DNA of 32,357 nt, taken from Hallerella sp964587155. GTDB taxonomy: Bacteria; Fibrobacterota; Fibrobacteria; Fibrobacterales; Fibrobacteraceae. Shown here in pieces: positions 23,202-31,708 of the stretch (within the stretch, counting starts at the first letter, position 1; each line of letters begins with the position of its first letter). The translations under genes and the position numbers were made by a program. Location: positions 1 to 32,357 of the forward strand of contig CAZPKF010000022.1 in NCBI GenBank assembly GCA_964587155.1, in the 5' to 3' direction. The notes under the pieces were generated by a model. It did no database searches. It was given only the letters and a program-made list of their open reading frames with translations, and was not told where the DNA came from.

Positions 23202-26200
23202 TTATTCAATCGAAATCAACGTGAGCGAACGCTTGCCCACCGTAATCGGCTTCGACAAATCAACTGTCTTGGCCTTCTTCGACGGATCATTGGCCCAGCC
23301 TTCTTTCAACTTTTCAGCAGCCTTGTCCAAAGTCTGGACCTTGGCCTTGCCCGAGAATCCCGGAATATTCAAAGTCATCTTGAAGTCGCTGTAAGGGCTC
23401 TTGTTCACGACCAGCAAGGACTTCTTGCCGCCATTCACCGTGTAATATGCGGTCAACAACGCCTCTTCGTCGCCGGTAATGGTCGTTTTGAAGAGCTTGC
23501 CGCGGAGAGCATCAGAAGCCATCTGGAACGCCCAGTAACTCGGACGCGGGCAGTTCATGCATTCTTCACCCGAACGGGTCAAGTAACCGTAGTCACCGCC
23601 TTCCGGAGTGATATCGTTGTGAATATCCCAGTATTGAGCGTTGTCCACATTTTCTGTAGCCAACATACCCAGATAATCGGCAACGAAAAGACCGTTTTCA
23701 ACAGCCAGAGTCTGCGGACCCGGGTTGAAGTCTACCGAGTTCCATTCGGTGAGCCAAAGTTCAATCTTGTTTTTCTTGTTGTACTTGGAAGTCCATTTAT
23801 CGACCGTCTTGTGGAGACGTTCATAAATCGTCGGCAACGTTTGCGGAGAAGAGAGCAACGCAAAGTCGTTTTCTTCACCAAAATGCTGCGGATAATGGTG
23901 GACGATAAGACCGTCGGCAATGTCTCCCGTTTCTTCCAGCACCTTATCGTTCCAATCGCCTTCCAGAACGCCAAGGACAGCAACTTTAATCGTCGGATCG
24001 ACTTTCTTCATCGCTTCGATGAATGTACGGGCGCGCTTGCCGTAAATGGTTCCGCCATCCTTGCCATACTTTTCATAATACGGATGCCAGTTACCGTAGA
24101 TTTCGTTTCCGATTTCCCAGTACTTGATTCCAGCCTTCTTGTCGACATTGGTGTGCTTGACCCAAGCCGCAGCTTCTTCTGCAGTGCCCGAACCAAAGTT
24201 CACAGTGAACATCGCATTCGCACCTGTATTTTTCAGCCAAGCGAGGAATTCATCCGTGTCAACCATCCAGTCCTTATTGTCGAGAATTTCTTTCCAGTGG
24301 TCATCATCTGCACGGAGTCCACCCGGATAACGGATGATGCCGTGATTGATGCGCTTCACATATTGCGAAGTATTCACTTTGAACTTGCTGTTGTCGAGGA
24401 GGTCGCCATCCCAAAGGGCTGCATTGATGCCGAACAGACCGTCCGAAATTTTCTGGTTCAAGACATCGCTTTCACCCTTCACGACAACGGGGATCACCGC
24501 CGGACGCGCTTTTTCCTTCACCTTGCGGAGATTTGTCAATTTGATGTTGTCCACTTCAAAGTGACCTTCTGTACCTTCTCCACCCGGTTTGAAGTCGAGT
24601 GCGACGACACCTTTCAAATCAAACACGCCATTCTGTTTGGCATCTTCCGGCTGATAGTAGGGGAACTTGCCAAAATCCTTGAACGGAACAATGACCGTGG
24701 TGCGGCCCTTGGGAACGCCCGTGTTGGCAACAAAGATTTCGTTTCCAGCATCGGAAATTTGCACCGTAATGGACTGCCACGCCTTTTCGGAGTACACGTC
24801 GAACATAATGCCCCAATGCTTCGTCCAATCGCGATCCGTAGCCGGACGGTTGTTCTTTCTGAAATCAAGGACCACGTCAACCCAGTCGGCCATGAGGAAG
24901 TGCTTGATGTTCAAGCTGTGACCGTCGAGATGAGACGTTTTGAACGGAACTTCGACATCCACCTTGGATTTCGGACCCTTAGACGGTTCCCACTTGTCGC
25001 TGTTGAACATTCCTTCGAAATCGGAAATCACCAGATCAGGAGCCTTCGAATTGAAGTTGTTCCACTTGAGATCCGGATCCACCCAGTCAATGGTTTCCGT
25101 AAATGTAATCTGGTCCACGAAAACAGTCACAGGAGCCGGTTTTCCCGGTTCACCTTGGTTTTCGCCCTTGCCCACAGAGAAACGGATTTCTTGAATCTTG
25201 TTCCACTGGACATCTTTAGCGACTTCGGCCTGTTTGTTCGCATCCCAAGCCTTGCCCTTGTCAAAGAATTTCTTCAGCGGAATCTTGACCAGCTTCCATT
25301 CCGAATTCGAAATTTTGCCGCCATCAATCCAGTCGCCGAGAGAAAGCTTCGTTTGGCTCTTGATGTCATTGCCCTGGTTGTCCAAAATGCCCACATAGAG
25401 CTTTTCGCCGCCGAGCTTGCCCTTAATCCAGAAATAGAGGCCGCCCTGGTTGCGAATCTTGGACAAATCAAAGAATTTGCCTTCGCCGAGAGAATAGGTG
25501 ACACCGGACCAGTCATTGTTGTCGATGTACATGGCGAGTACGCCCGAGTTGCCCGGCGTTTTGGACTCCGCTTCACGTTGAGCGGTGAGGCCGCCGTAAA
25601 CGTAGCTGAATCCCGGGATCCGGTCTTCGTAGAACGTCTTGTAAACCTTGGCGTTCTTGCCCAAATTCTTCGGGTCCTTCGGTCCGTCGATGACATCGTT
25701 GTTTTCATCCCAATAGACAACCTTCGGCTTGGGTTTAGCCTTCTTGTTGCCCTTCACAATTTCGATATTGTCAATGTAAACTTCGAAACTGGGATTGATG
25801 CCCTTGTCAATCGAAAAGCGGATTTCAGCAATCTTATCCCAATCGATACGGGCCGGGAATTCGGACTTGCGGGTGTTGTCCCAATAAAGTCCGCGGTCGG
25901 GGAAATCGACAAGCGGAATGGAAACTTTTTTCCAATCCGTGGTAACCGTTCCACCTTGGATGTATTTATTCAACGGAAGAGTCACCTGCGTTTTCTTGCC
26001 GTCAGAAACTTCTTCGTCAAGAAATCCAATCTTGAGCTGTTCTCCGCCATTCTTACCCTTGATCATAAATTCAAGCTTGGAATCGAGCAGATACTTTTCC
26101 AGGTCGAAAACTTCATTGTAAAGGCAAACGGACGCACCGGAATAATCCTTGGGATCCAGCTTGATTTCAAGAGCGGACTTAGACTTGTAACCGCCCTCTT

Positions 26201-26375
26201 TGGTGATGGTAACAGTTCCACCCTTACCACCGTACGTATAGTCGAAACCGCCTTGGCGATACTGGTCGTCAAACATCTTGTAAACAACGATTCGGGGCGG
26301 TCTTTGCGCCATCGCCGTTGTCGAGAAGAATCCGAGCGCAAGCACGGACGCAACTTTCAAAATGGAATGGTTCAT
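23202..26375 (-). CDS. GH51 endoglucanase with three carbohydrate-binding-like modules (EGF/Cel51A type)
   Basis: Secreted cellulase of 1057 residues with a signal peptide of 23 residues (ending AMA). Two homologous beta-sandwich modules follow, at about 30-208 and 243-426. Both begin VYK-F and share D-SG, IKGK-GGE-L-(I/V)G-LD, IRFS and (V/I)D-I. A third module lies at about 448-614. The catalytic domain (about 630-1057) carries the acid/base Glu758 (WEIGNE) and the nucleophile Glu877 (LTEW), as in GH51. Size and layout match the cellulose-binding endoglucanase F (Cel51A, about 118 kDa) of F. succinogenes; arabinofuranosidase activity is a less likely alternative. The modules resemble CBM11/CBM30. 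AGGA precedes the ATG. Its only cysteines are Cys84 and a C-x-x-C pair (939/942). No T9SS-type tail is evident. Confidence 0.9.
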   Translation of the reverse strand: MNHSILKVASVLALGFFSTTAMAQRPPRIVVYKMFDDQYRQGGFDYTYGGKGGTVTITKEGGYKSKSALEIKLDPKDYSGASVCLYNEVFDLEKYLLDSKLEFMIKGKNGGEQLKIGFLDEEVSDGKKTQVTLPLNKYIQGGTVTTDWKKVSIPLVDFPDRGLYWDNTRKSEFPARIDWDKIAEIRFSIDKGINPSFEVYIDNIEIVKGNKKAKPKPKVVYWDENNDVIDGPKDPKNLGKNAKVYKTFYEDRIPGFSYVYGGLTAQREAESKTPGNSGVLAMYIDNNDWSGVTYSLGEGKFFDLSKIRNQGGLYFWIKGKLGGEKLYVGILDNQGNDIKSQTKLSLGDWIDGGKISNSEWKLVKIPLKKFFDKGKAWDANKQAEVAKDVQWNKIQEIRFSVGKGENQGEPGKPAPVTVFVDQITFTETIDWVDPDLKWNNFNSKAPDLVISDFEGMFNSDKWEPSKGPKSKVDVEVPFKTSHLDGHSLNIKHFLMADWVDVVLDFRKNNRPATDRDWTKHWGIMFDVYSEKAWQSITVQISDAGNEIFVANTGVPKGRTTVIVPFKDFGKFPYYQPEDAKQNGVFDLKGVVALDFKPGGEGTEGHFEVDNIKLTNLRKVKEKARPAVIPVVVKGESDVLNQKISDGLFGINAALWDGDLLDNSKFKVNTSQYVKRINHGIIRYPGGLRADDDHWKEILDNKDWMVDTDEFLAWLKNTGANAMFTVNFGSGTAEEAAAWVKHTNVDKKAGIKYWEIGNEIYGNWHPYYEKYGKDGGTIYGKRARTFIEAMKKVDPTIKVAVLGVLEGDWNDKVLEETGDIADGLIVHHYPQHFGEENDFALLSSPQTLPTIYERLHKTVDKWTSKYNKKNKIELWLTEWNSVDFNPGPQTLAVENGLFVADYLGMLATENVDNAQYWDIHNDITPEGGDYGYLTRSGEECMNCPRPSYWAFQMASDALRGKLFKTTITGDEEALLTAYYTVNGGKKSLLVVNKSPYSDFKMTLNIPGFSGKAKVQTLDKAAEKLKEGWANDPSKKAKTVDLSKPITVGKRSLTLISIE

Positions 26376-26400
26376 ATTTATCCTTTGGTTTTTGTTGGAA

Positions 26401-27159
26401 TTACTTTTTAGCCTTGGCTTCGCGGGCTTCTTTCAGCAGCTTTTCGACAAGCGCTTCGCTAAAGCGGTCTTGACGTTTGCCATTGATGTAGAAGTTCGGA
26501 GTTCCTTGAACGCCGACCTTGACCCCAAGCTGGAAGTCTTCGTTGATGCGGGACTGTTTTGTCGAATCGAGCACCATGGCCTTTTCAAATTTCGCCATGT
26601 CAAGTCCGATGTCCTTGGCAACTTTTTTGAATGTTTCCGGAGTAAGCTCCCGGCTGTGATCCGCAAGCGCATAGCGGAATTCCCAGAACTTTCCCTGTTC
26701 CTGTGCCGCAATAGAAGCCGCAGCGGCGGCCGGAGCGTCTTTGTGGAAAGAAAGCGGGAAATGCTTAAACACAAACTTGATTTCGCCTTTATACTTGTCC
26801 ATCAGCCCATGAATGACCGGTGCGATGCGTGCGCAATAGGGGCACTGGAATTCAGAAAATTCAACAATCGTGAGAAGAGGATCCTTCGTGTTGCCAAAAA
26901 CCGGACTCGATGCATCCGGGATTTCCCAGACTTTGTTGTCCGCTTCCATTTCGGCGCGGAGCTGTTCAATGGACAAGCCACGCTTGTCAAGACCGTACTT
27001 GAGCACTTCGAACTCTTCGTGCATCGCCTTGACTTCTTGCGAAAGGCTATCCAGTTTCGCTCCGGTGGAACCATCCGTTTTACCACTGGCCGAAGCCTCA
27101 TTGCAAGCAGAAAGGGAGATGAGCAAAGCGGCGCTAAGCGCCAGGGAAAATGATTTCAT
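26401..27159 (-). CDS. DsbA-like thiol-disulfide oxidoreductase lipoprotein
   Basis: Exported thioredoxin-fold protein of 252 residues. The lipobox LSAC puts the lipidated Cys at 19. A coiled-coil-like charged stretch follows (about 38-75), then the thioredoxin domain with active site FQCPYC (Cys106/Cys109) and cis-Pro loop GTPNFYING (Pro221). It belongs to the DsbA/'thioredoxin_4' group that makes or repairs disulfides outside the cytoplasm. AAAGGA precedes the ATG by 7 bases. The stop is only 25 bases before the GH51 start, in the same direction and with no terminator between, so the cellulase is probably co-transcribed and a likely client. Confidence 0.88.
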   Translation of the reverse strand: MKSFSLALSAALLISLSACNEASASGKTDGSTGAKLDSLSQEVKAMHEEFEVLKYGLDKRGLSIEQLRAEMEADNKVWEIPDASSPVFGNTKDPLLTIVEFSEFQCPYCARIAPVIHGLMDKYKGEIKFVFKHFPLSFHKDAPAAAAASIAAQEQGKFWEFRYALADHSRELTPETFKKVAKDIGLDMAKFEKAMVLDSTKQSRINEDFQLGVKVGVQGTPNFYINGKRQDRFSEALVEKLLKEAREAKAKK

Positions 27160-27229
27160 GAATCGATCCTTTGTGAAATTTCGTTTTGAAAATATATAAA
27201 ATCAAACTTTTCGTACCGGGGGCTGCAGA

Positions 27230-27257
27230 GTTTTCGGTTTCCAAAGAAACCGAAAAC
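27230..27257. promoter_or_regulatory. Perfect 12-bp hairpin upstream of the DsbA-like gene
   Basis: GTTTTCGGTTTC (27230-27241) and GAAACCGAAAAC (27246-27257) are perfect inverse complements around CAAA. The hairpin lies about 70 bp before the DsbA-like start, beyond the terminator of the aminotransferase. It may be an operator or leader hairpin for the dsbA-GH51 operon. Nothing else gene-like is seen in 27160-27395. Confidence 0.45.
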
Positions 27258-27395
27258 GTTAAAATTTGTTTACAAGAAGAAGAGGCGACCCTAACCTTTA
27301 TCCGATATAAAAGGATGTGGTCAAAAGCGCGAGGACCTGCTGAGATAGAAGCTTACGGCGGAGAAATGGGAGCCGCCGTCCGAAATTCGTGCCGT

Positions 27396-27428
27396 AAAAA
27401 AAGCCCCGTGGACTTTTCTCCGCGGGGC
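27396..27428 (-). terminator. Terminator of the aminotransferase gene
   Basis: GCCCCGTGG (27403-27411) pairs with CCGCGGGGC (27420-27428), with one G-T pair and an 8-nt loop. On the minus strand it is followed by seven T (27402-27396). It starts 20 bases after the stop codon. Confidence 0.92.
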
Positions 27429-27448
27429 GTTCGCACGGAAATGTTCGT

Positions 27449-28753
27449 TTATGCGCTCTTGACGTACGCCTTGATGGCGTCGCGGATTTTGGTGAACACC
27501 AACCGGAGTTCATCCTCGTCCTCTTCGAGGAGCGTGATGCGGAATCCCTGGAGTTCGCTGCAAAAACTGCTGATAGGAACGACGCAGACTCCCGTTGCGG
27601 CGAGCAAATAATAGACGAATCGGTAGTCGAGGCTCGACACGTTTTCCGTCCACTTTTCCACGAGGCTGCGGATTTCCGGATTTTCGACGGGGAGCTTTTG
27701 ACGGTCGTTCAAGACGCCCGGCTTGAAGACGATCGTATTGTAGAACGCTCCGTAGGTCGGGTTGAAGTAAAGTTCGGGAACTTCCGAGAGAATCTCGTTG
27801 ATGAGCGCACTGCGCCGTCCGATTTTCTCATTGAGCGCATCGCGATGGATTTTGTAGCGCGGATCGCCGAGGACCTTGGGAATCGTGAGCTGCGGAATGG
27901 TCGTGGAGCAGACCTCGATCATTTTCGCATTGTCTATTGCGCGGCAGAACGCATTGAATTCAGGATCCTTGTCGCGGTTGTAGTATTCCACCCAGCCGCA
28001 ACGCGCGCCCGGCCACGGATACTGCTTGGAAATACCGTTCATCGAGATGCCCGGAACGTCGCCGATATAAGTGGCGAGCGGGTGCGCATGCGCACCGTTG
28101 TAAGTGATCTTGTTGTAAATTTCGTCGCAGATGATGCAAAGGTGGTAATCCTTCGCAATTTTCACCATGTTTTGCAAATATTCAAGCGGATAAACCATTC
28201 CCGTCGGATTGTCCGGATTCAAAATCAGAATCCCGGCGACGTTCGGGTTGTATTTGACCTTATTTTCGAGCTCCTCAAGATCCGGAAGCCAATGGTTTTC
28301 CGGGCGCAGATGATAGACTAGCGGCGAGGAATGCGCATGGGAGGCCTCGGCGGAGCTGTGCGTGCTGTAAGCAGGAGACGGTCCGATGATGCGGGTCGTC
28401 ATCGAAAGTAAGCTGTAAATGGTGGAAATGGCGTCGCCGAGTCCGTTGAAGAAGAGAATATCGTCTGCGGTGATTTGGACGCCGCCGAGCTTGTTCGTTT
28501 CATTTGCAAGAAATTCCCGCGTGTCGAGAAGTCCCTTGGACGGACAGTAACCGTAGCTTTTGTTCTCTTTGACGATATCGCCGACGATTTCCTTGATCCA
28601 TGCAGGAAGTTGGCAATGCTTTTCAATCGGGTCGCCGATGTTTTCCCAATGTATCTTCAAGCCGAGAGCTTTTAACTGATTCGCCTTTTTAACAATTTCG
28701 CGGATTTCGTAAGAAAGTTCCTTGGCACCTTCAGTCAAAAGTCGTTTACGCAT
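27449..28753 (-). CDS. Class I/II pyridoxal-phosphate aminotransferase
   Basis: Cytoplasmic PLP enzyme of fold type I, 434 residues. The cofactor-binding residues are visible: NPDNPTG with Asn182, CDEIYNK with Asp210, the Schiff-base Lys243 in GISKQYPWPGARCGW, and Arg251. The substrate carboxylate Arg near the C-terminus is likely in FRITLLEE. The sequence is closest in style to alanine/aspartate-type aminotransferases, but substrate cannot be read from sequence. GGAG lies 7 bases before the ATG. It lies 50 bases after the lipoprotein gene upstream and has its own terminator. Confidence 0.9.
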   Translation of the reverse strand: MRKRLLTEGAKELSYEIREIVKKANQLKALGLKIHWENIGDPIEKHCQLPAWIKEIVGDIVKENKSYGYCPSKGLLDTREFLANETNKLGGVQITADDILFFNGLGDAISTIYSLLSMTTRIIGPSPAYSTHSSAEASHAHSSPLVYHLRPENHWLPDLEELENKVKYNPNVAGILILNPDNPTGMVYPLEYLQNMVKIAKDYHLCIICDEIYNKITYNGAHAHPLATYIGDVPGISMNGISKQYPWPGARCGWVEYYNRDKDPEFNAFCRAIDNAKMIEVCSTTIPQLTIPKVLGDPRYKIHRDALNEKIGRRSALINEILSEVPELYFNPTYGAFYNTIVFKPGVLNDRQKLPVENPEIRSLVEKWTENVSSLDYRFVYYLLAATGVCVVPISSFCSELQGFRITLLEEDEDELRLVFTKIRDAIKAYVKSA

Positions 28754-28803
28754 TTTTCATCTCCAATCAAAACGTTGCGTTTTTTGTGAATTTAGAAAAA
28801 TTC

Positions 28804-29391
28804 CTATTCCTCGCAATCAAGACATATCCATTCGACGCTTCCCGAACCGTAATTGTGGAACCGCGCACGAGTGTTCTCTTCAATGTCTATCAAAAAATTC
28901 AACGCGCCCGCGTTTTGGGTGCAGCAGCCATCGCAATCCGAATCCGCGCATTTGTCGTAGACCACGGCATCGATTTCCGCACCGTTTTTCCGCAGCCGGA
29001 ACGTTTTCAACTTATACCGTTCAAAGTCCTTTTCGTGAACGGCGATGATATTGTTCTCCCTGACCCATTCTTCGGTCTGCTGTTCGTCAAGAGCTGCAAA
29101 GTAGCCTGCCCACAAGCACCCATTGTATTCAATGCATTCTTCGCTGCCCGGATCCGGATAGGATTCATACCACGTGAGATTTGCCTTGTTCCAAACGGTG
29201 TCCGGCAAAGCTTCCGCAGACGCACTGGAAACCTCTAGCGAAGCGCTGGATGTTTCCTCAAATGCACTCGAAACTTCAGTAAAAGACAGATCCGTCGAAG
29301 AAAGCGGTTCCATTTCTGCCTTTGTAGACGAGTCGGAGCTTTCTGAACAAGCGAGAAAAAGGACTGCGAACAGGGGAAAGATTTTATGCAT
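28804..29391 (-). CDS. Cys-rich exported lipoprotein, function unknown
   Basis: 195 residues from the ATG at 29391, which has GAGGAG about 10 bases upstream; a TTG six codons earlier lacks a ribosome site. The lipobox FLAC gives lipidated Cys15. A low-complexity Ser/Glu/Thr linker with repeated SSA/SSAS units follows (about 16-62). The folded part begins DTVWNKANLTWYESYPDPGSE and contains WAGYFAALDEQQ, FRLRKNGAEIDAVVYDKC, the cluster CADSDCDGCCTQN and a terminal WICLDCEE. The eight or so cysteines suggest disulfides. The 'WAGYFA... vyDkC.dsDC.gCC' order recalls small double-psi beta-barrel proteins, a weak guess. It is probably surface exposed through the linker. Confidence 0.72.
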   Translation of the reverse strand: MHKIFPLFAVLFLACSESSDSSTKAEMEPLSSTDLSFTEVSSAFEETSSASLEVSSASAEALPDTVWNKANLTWYESYPDPGSEECIEYNGCLWAGYFAALDEQQTEEWVRENNIIAVHEKDFERYKLKTFRLRKNGAEIDAVVYDKCADSDCDGCCTQNAGALNFLIDIEENTRARFHNYGSGSVEWICLDCEE

Positions 29392-29445
29392 TATGTCAAA
29401 ACTCCTCAAATTGGATTACGGATTTTGTCTTCATTGAATTTTCAA

Positions 29446-29874
29446 CTAGCCATTAGACGGATACCGCGGAAGTTTCTGGATGCGAGCATAGCCTTTTCCA
29501 TCCGACTTTCGTTCCAAGAACAGGGAACTTTCGCCAAGGGCGAGCATCACATATTTCGGCGAAAGCGTTTTCAAATAACGGTTCACCTGCAACAAGAGGG
29601 CTTCGGGCGCCGAAACGCCAGGCCGTTTACATTCCACCAAAAGCCACGGTTCACCAATGCCCTTGCCTTCGCGGAAATCGTGCACAAGAATGTCTACCCG
29701 ACCGGAAACATTCGAATCAATGTGACAGAGGGCGAATTCCGTTTCAATCAAATGCGCAGGGACTTGAATGACATTTTTCAAAAAAGCGACGACATCCTGA
29801 CGCACCGATTCTTCGGGAGTCGCCGCGATATTTTTTTGTCTGGACGAATCAAAAAAGGACGTTCGCTTCAACAT
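29446..29874 (-). CDS. HsdR N-terminal-like PD-(D/E)XK protein (stand-alone)
   Basis: 142-residue cytoplasmic protein matching the type I restriction enzyme R protein N-terminal domain family. The pattern is TPEESVRQDVVAFL (19-32), TEF (45-47), GRVDILV (58-64), LLVECKRPG (78-86) and Gln96-x3-Tyr100. This is the PD-(D/E)XK nuclease core (Asp61, Glu81, Lys83). The helicase and specificity parts of a restriction enzyme are absent. Its start lies 6 bases after the GH10 stop, so the two may be co-transcribed, although no functional connection is known. Small proteins of this kind are common in Bacteroidota-like genomes, where their role is unsettled. Confidence 0.83.
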   Translation of the reverse strand: MLKRTSFFDSSRQKNIAATPEESVRQDVVAFLKNVIQVPAHLIETEFALCHIDSNVSGRVDILVHDFREGKGIGEPWLLVECKRPGVSAPEALLLQVNRYLKTLSPKYVMLALGESSLFLERKSDGKGYARIQKLPRYPSNG

Positions 29875-29880
29875 TTCCGA

Positions 29881-31536
29881 TTACTTCAGTTCACGGCGTT
29901 CCTGCTTGCCGCCCACACTCCATTCATAAATTCCAGGAAATCCGCGGAAGGAGATTTTCCCCTCTTTGTCCGCGACAAAAACACCTTCTGTCGTCCAGAC
30001 TTTGTGCCACAGATCATAGACGCGCTTGGCAGCGGGCTTTTCCGAGCCGTCCGCAGCAATGATTCCTCCACCGGGAATCCAGTGCCGATTGTCCCAGAAC
30101 CCCCAAAGGAGTATTCCCTCTACAGCCGGATGGCTGAACACGGTGCGGAGGAACATTTCATATTGATTCGCGCGTTCCTCTTCCGAAAAAGCGATGCCGC
30201 GTTCATAAGTTCCCATATCAAACTCTGTCACTTTAATGGGAAGTCCGAGTTCCGCTAAACGGTCCAAACGTTCCCGAATCAGAGCCGGAACGATTTTTGC
30301 CCCGTTAAAATGGCACTGCACTCCGATTCCCGTAACGGGAACTTTCCTGTCGAGCATTCCGCGAATCAATTCATAATAACGTTCCGTTTCTCCGAGAGCG
30401 ACGACGTTGTAATCATTGATGTAAAGCGCGGCTGAGGGGTCCGCACGATGCGCCCAAACAAAGGCGCTGTCTAGAAGTTCCCATCCGCATTTGTCGAACA
30501 GGAACGTTTCGTGCAGAGGTTCGTTCCAAACATCGTATTCCGATATTTTCCCCTTGTATTCTTTCAAATCGCGTTCTATCCGCATCCGGATATTCTTGGA
30601 AATGTCTTTGCAAGAGCCCTGAATGCTCCAGTGTTTGTCAAAATCATATTTTTGAATTCCCCAAATCAGCGTATGCGCCCGGAATTCCCAACCGGACTTT
30701 TGGACAAAATCCAAATACCGTTGCATTTCCTTTTTGCGGAGCGTTCCTTTTTTCGGTTCGTAATCCGGCCACTTGAATTGATTTTCGGGGACTCCGTACC
30801 AAAAATATCGATTGGCGACTTTGGCATACCACTGCTCCAGGCTGTCGTTCAGATCACCGTAAAAGGCAATTGCCGTGCCAAATGGGAACGCGTGCTTTTT
30901 CAAAGAAAGACGCACCGTGTCGCCAGGACGGAATCCGCCAACGGAAAACTCCTTTTTGCGGAGGGAATCTATCCGGGCTTCCGCATTTTTATACCAGTTT
31001 TCGTCAAACGCATTATCAACCGCCACAACGGAGACGTCGTCGAAATAAACATTCCCTGTCAAAAATCCCAATTGGAAAACGACGTTGTTCAATCCATACC
31101 CTTTTTCATCGGCGAAAAATTTCATCCGATAGGTTTTCCATTCCGGAGAAAGCGTAAACGATGCCGAAGTCTTTTGGCGGTAATCGGGGCGTCCCCCCTG
31201 CACAACAGCATTGATGAAGCCGCCCTTGTCTGCCCGCGCTTTGAAAGAAAGTTCATAAAATCCCGTATCGGCAAGAAACTGAGGCGGCTGAAGTTGAAGT
31301 CCCCACCAATCCTTCGGTTTTTTCTTGATCGAAACCACAGCACCTTCAGAAGAATCAAATCCCACGCCCACTTTGGCAATTTGCGAAGAAACCTCTGCCG
31401 GTCCATCGGGATTATTCCACAGATACCAGCCACCATCACCAAATTCCATTCCACCATTGGACACCAGGTTTTTGGCAAAACAGATTCCGGTCAAAACAGA
31501 CAATGCGCAAACAAGAAATTGTTTTACTTGGGGCAT
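29881..31536 (-). CDS. GH10 endo-1,4-beta-xylanase with N-terminal CBM4/9-like module
   Basis: Secreted xylanase of 551 residues. The ATG at 31536 has AGGAG 5 bases upstream and begins a signal peptide (1-21, ending CFA); a longer frame upstream is non-coding. Residues 23-172 form a beta-sandwich starting NLVSNGGMEFGDGGW and ending VYFDDVSV, typical of CBM4/9 or CBM22. The GH10 barrel (about 200-510) has the substrate-binding WxYGVPENQFKWP-like start, RAHTLIWG, the acid/base Glu339 in DVWNEP and the nucleophile Glu438 in KVTEFD. A short C-terminal beta segment (about 518-545) remains. It acts outside the cell on xylan and complements the GH51 cellulase nearby. Confidence 0.93.
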   Translation of the reverse strand: MPQVKQFLVCALSVLTGICFAKNLVSNGGMEFGDGGWYLWNNPDGPAEVSSQIAKVGVGFDSSEGAVVSIKKKPKDWWGLQLQPPQFLADTGFYELSFKARADKGGFINAVVQGGRPDYRQKTSASFTLSPEWKTYRMKFFADEKGYGLNNVVFQLGFLTGNVYFDDVSVVAVDNAFDENWYKNAEARIDSLRKKEFSVGGFRPGDTVRLSLKKHAFPFGTAIAFYGDLNDSLEQWYAKVANRYFWYGVPENQFKWPDYEPKKGTLRKKEMQRYLDFVQKSGWEFRAHTLIWGIQKYDFDKHWSIQGSCKDISKNIRMRIERDLKEYKGKISEYDVWNEPLHETFLFDKCGWELLDSAFVWAHRADPSAALYINDYNVVALGETERYYELIRGMLDRKVPVTGIGVQCHFNGAKIVPALIRERLDRLAELGLPIKVTEFDMGTYERGIAFSEEERANQYEMFLRTVFSHPAVEGILLWGFWDNRHWIPGGGIIAADGSEKPAAKRVYDLWHKVWTTEGVFVADKEGKISFRGFPGIYEWSVGGKQERRELK

Positions 31537-31634
31537 GAAGACTCCTAAAATGGGATTTTCTCCCAATATAAACAAGCTTTTTGAGGATAATTCTAACTTT
31601 TTTGAAAAATTTTCATTTTTTTCAAGAAAAACCC

Positions 31635-31663
31635 TTGACAAGCCCCGCAGACTTAAATATATT
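31635..31663 (+). promoter_or_regulatory. Consensus sigma-70-type promoter
   Basis: TTGACA (31635-31640), a 17-base spacer and TATATT (31658-31663). It is placed to drive the small membrane protein gene at 31709 and both tRNAs as one transcript. It also lies in the divergent region in front of the GH10 gene. Confidence 0.85.
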
Positions 31664-31708
31664 TGGGCTACCCTATTGGTGATAACACTAAGCAAGGTTT
31701 CAAAAGTC

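Noticed and set aside
23000..23220. Short Lys/Arg-rich plus-strand ORFs before the GH51 terminator
   Set aside because: They fall on the GCAAAA-type repeats and the terminator and lack ribosome sites, so they look like non-coding repeat DNA.
23619..26411. 930-residue plus-strand open frame antisense to the GH51 gene
   Set aside because: It is the mirror of a highly biased gene in a stop-poor antisense frame. The product has no recognisable domain, while the opposite strand has a complete signal peptide, modules and catalytic Glu residues.
27186..27611. 141-residue plus-strand frame over the dsbA upstream region and the aminotransferase 3' end
   Set aside because: It runs through two hairpins and into the aminotransferase antisense, and has no ribosome site.
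30511..31548. 345-residue plus-strand frame antisense to the GH10 gene
   Set aside because: It has no domain or ribosome site, and the minus strand is a clear xylanase.
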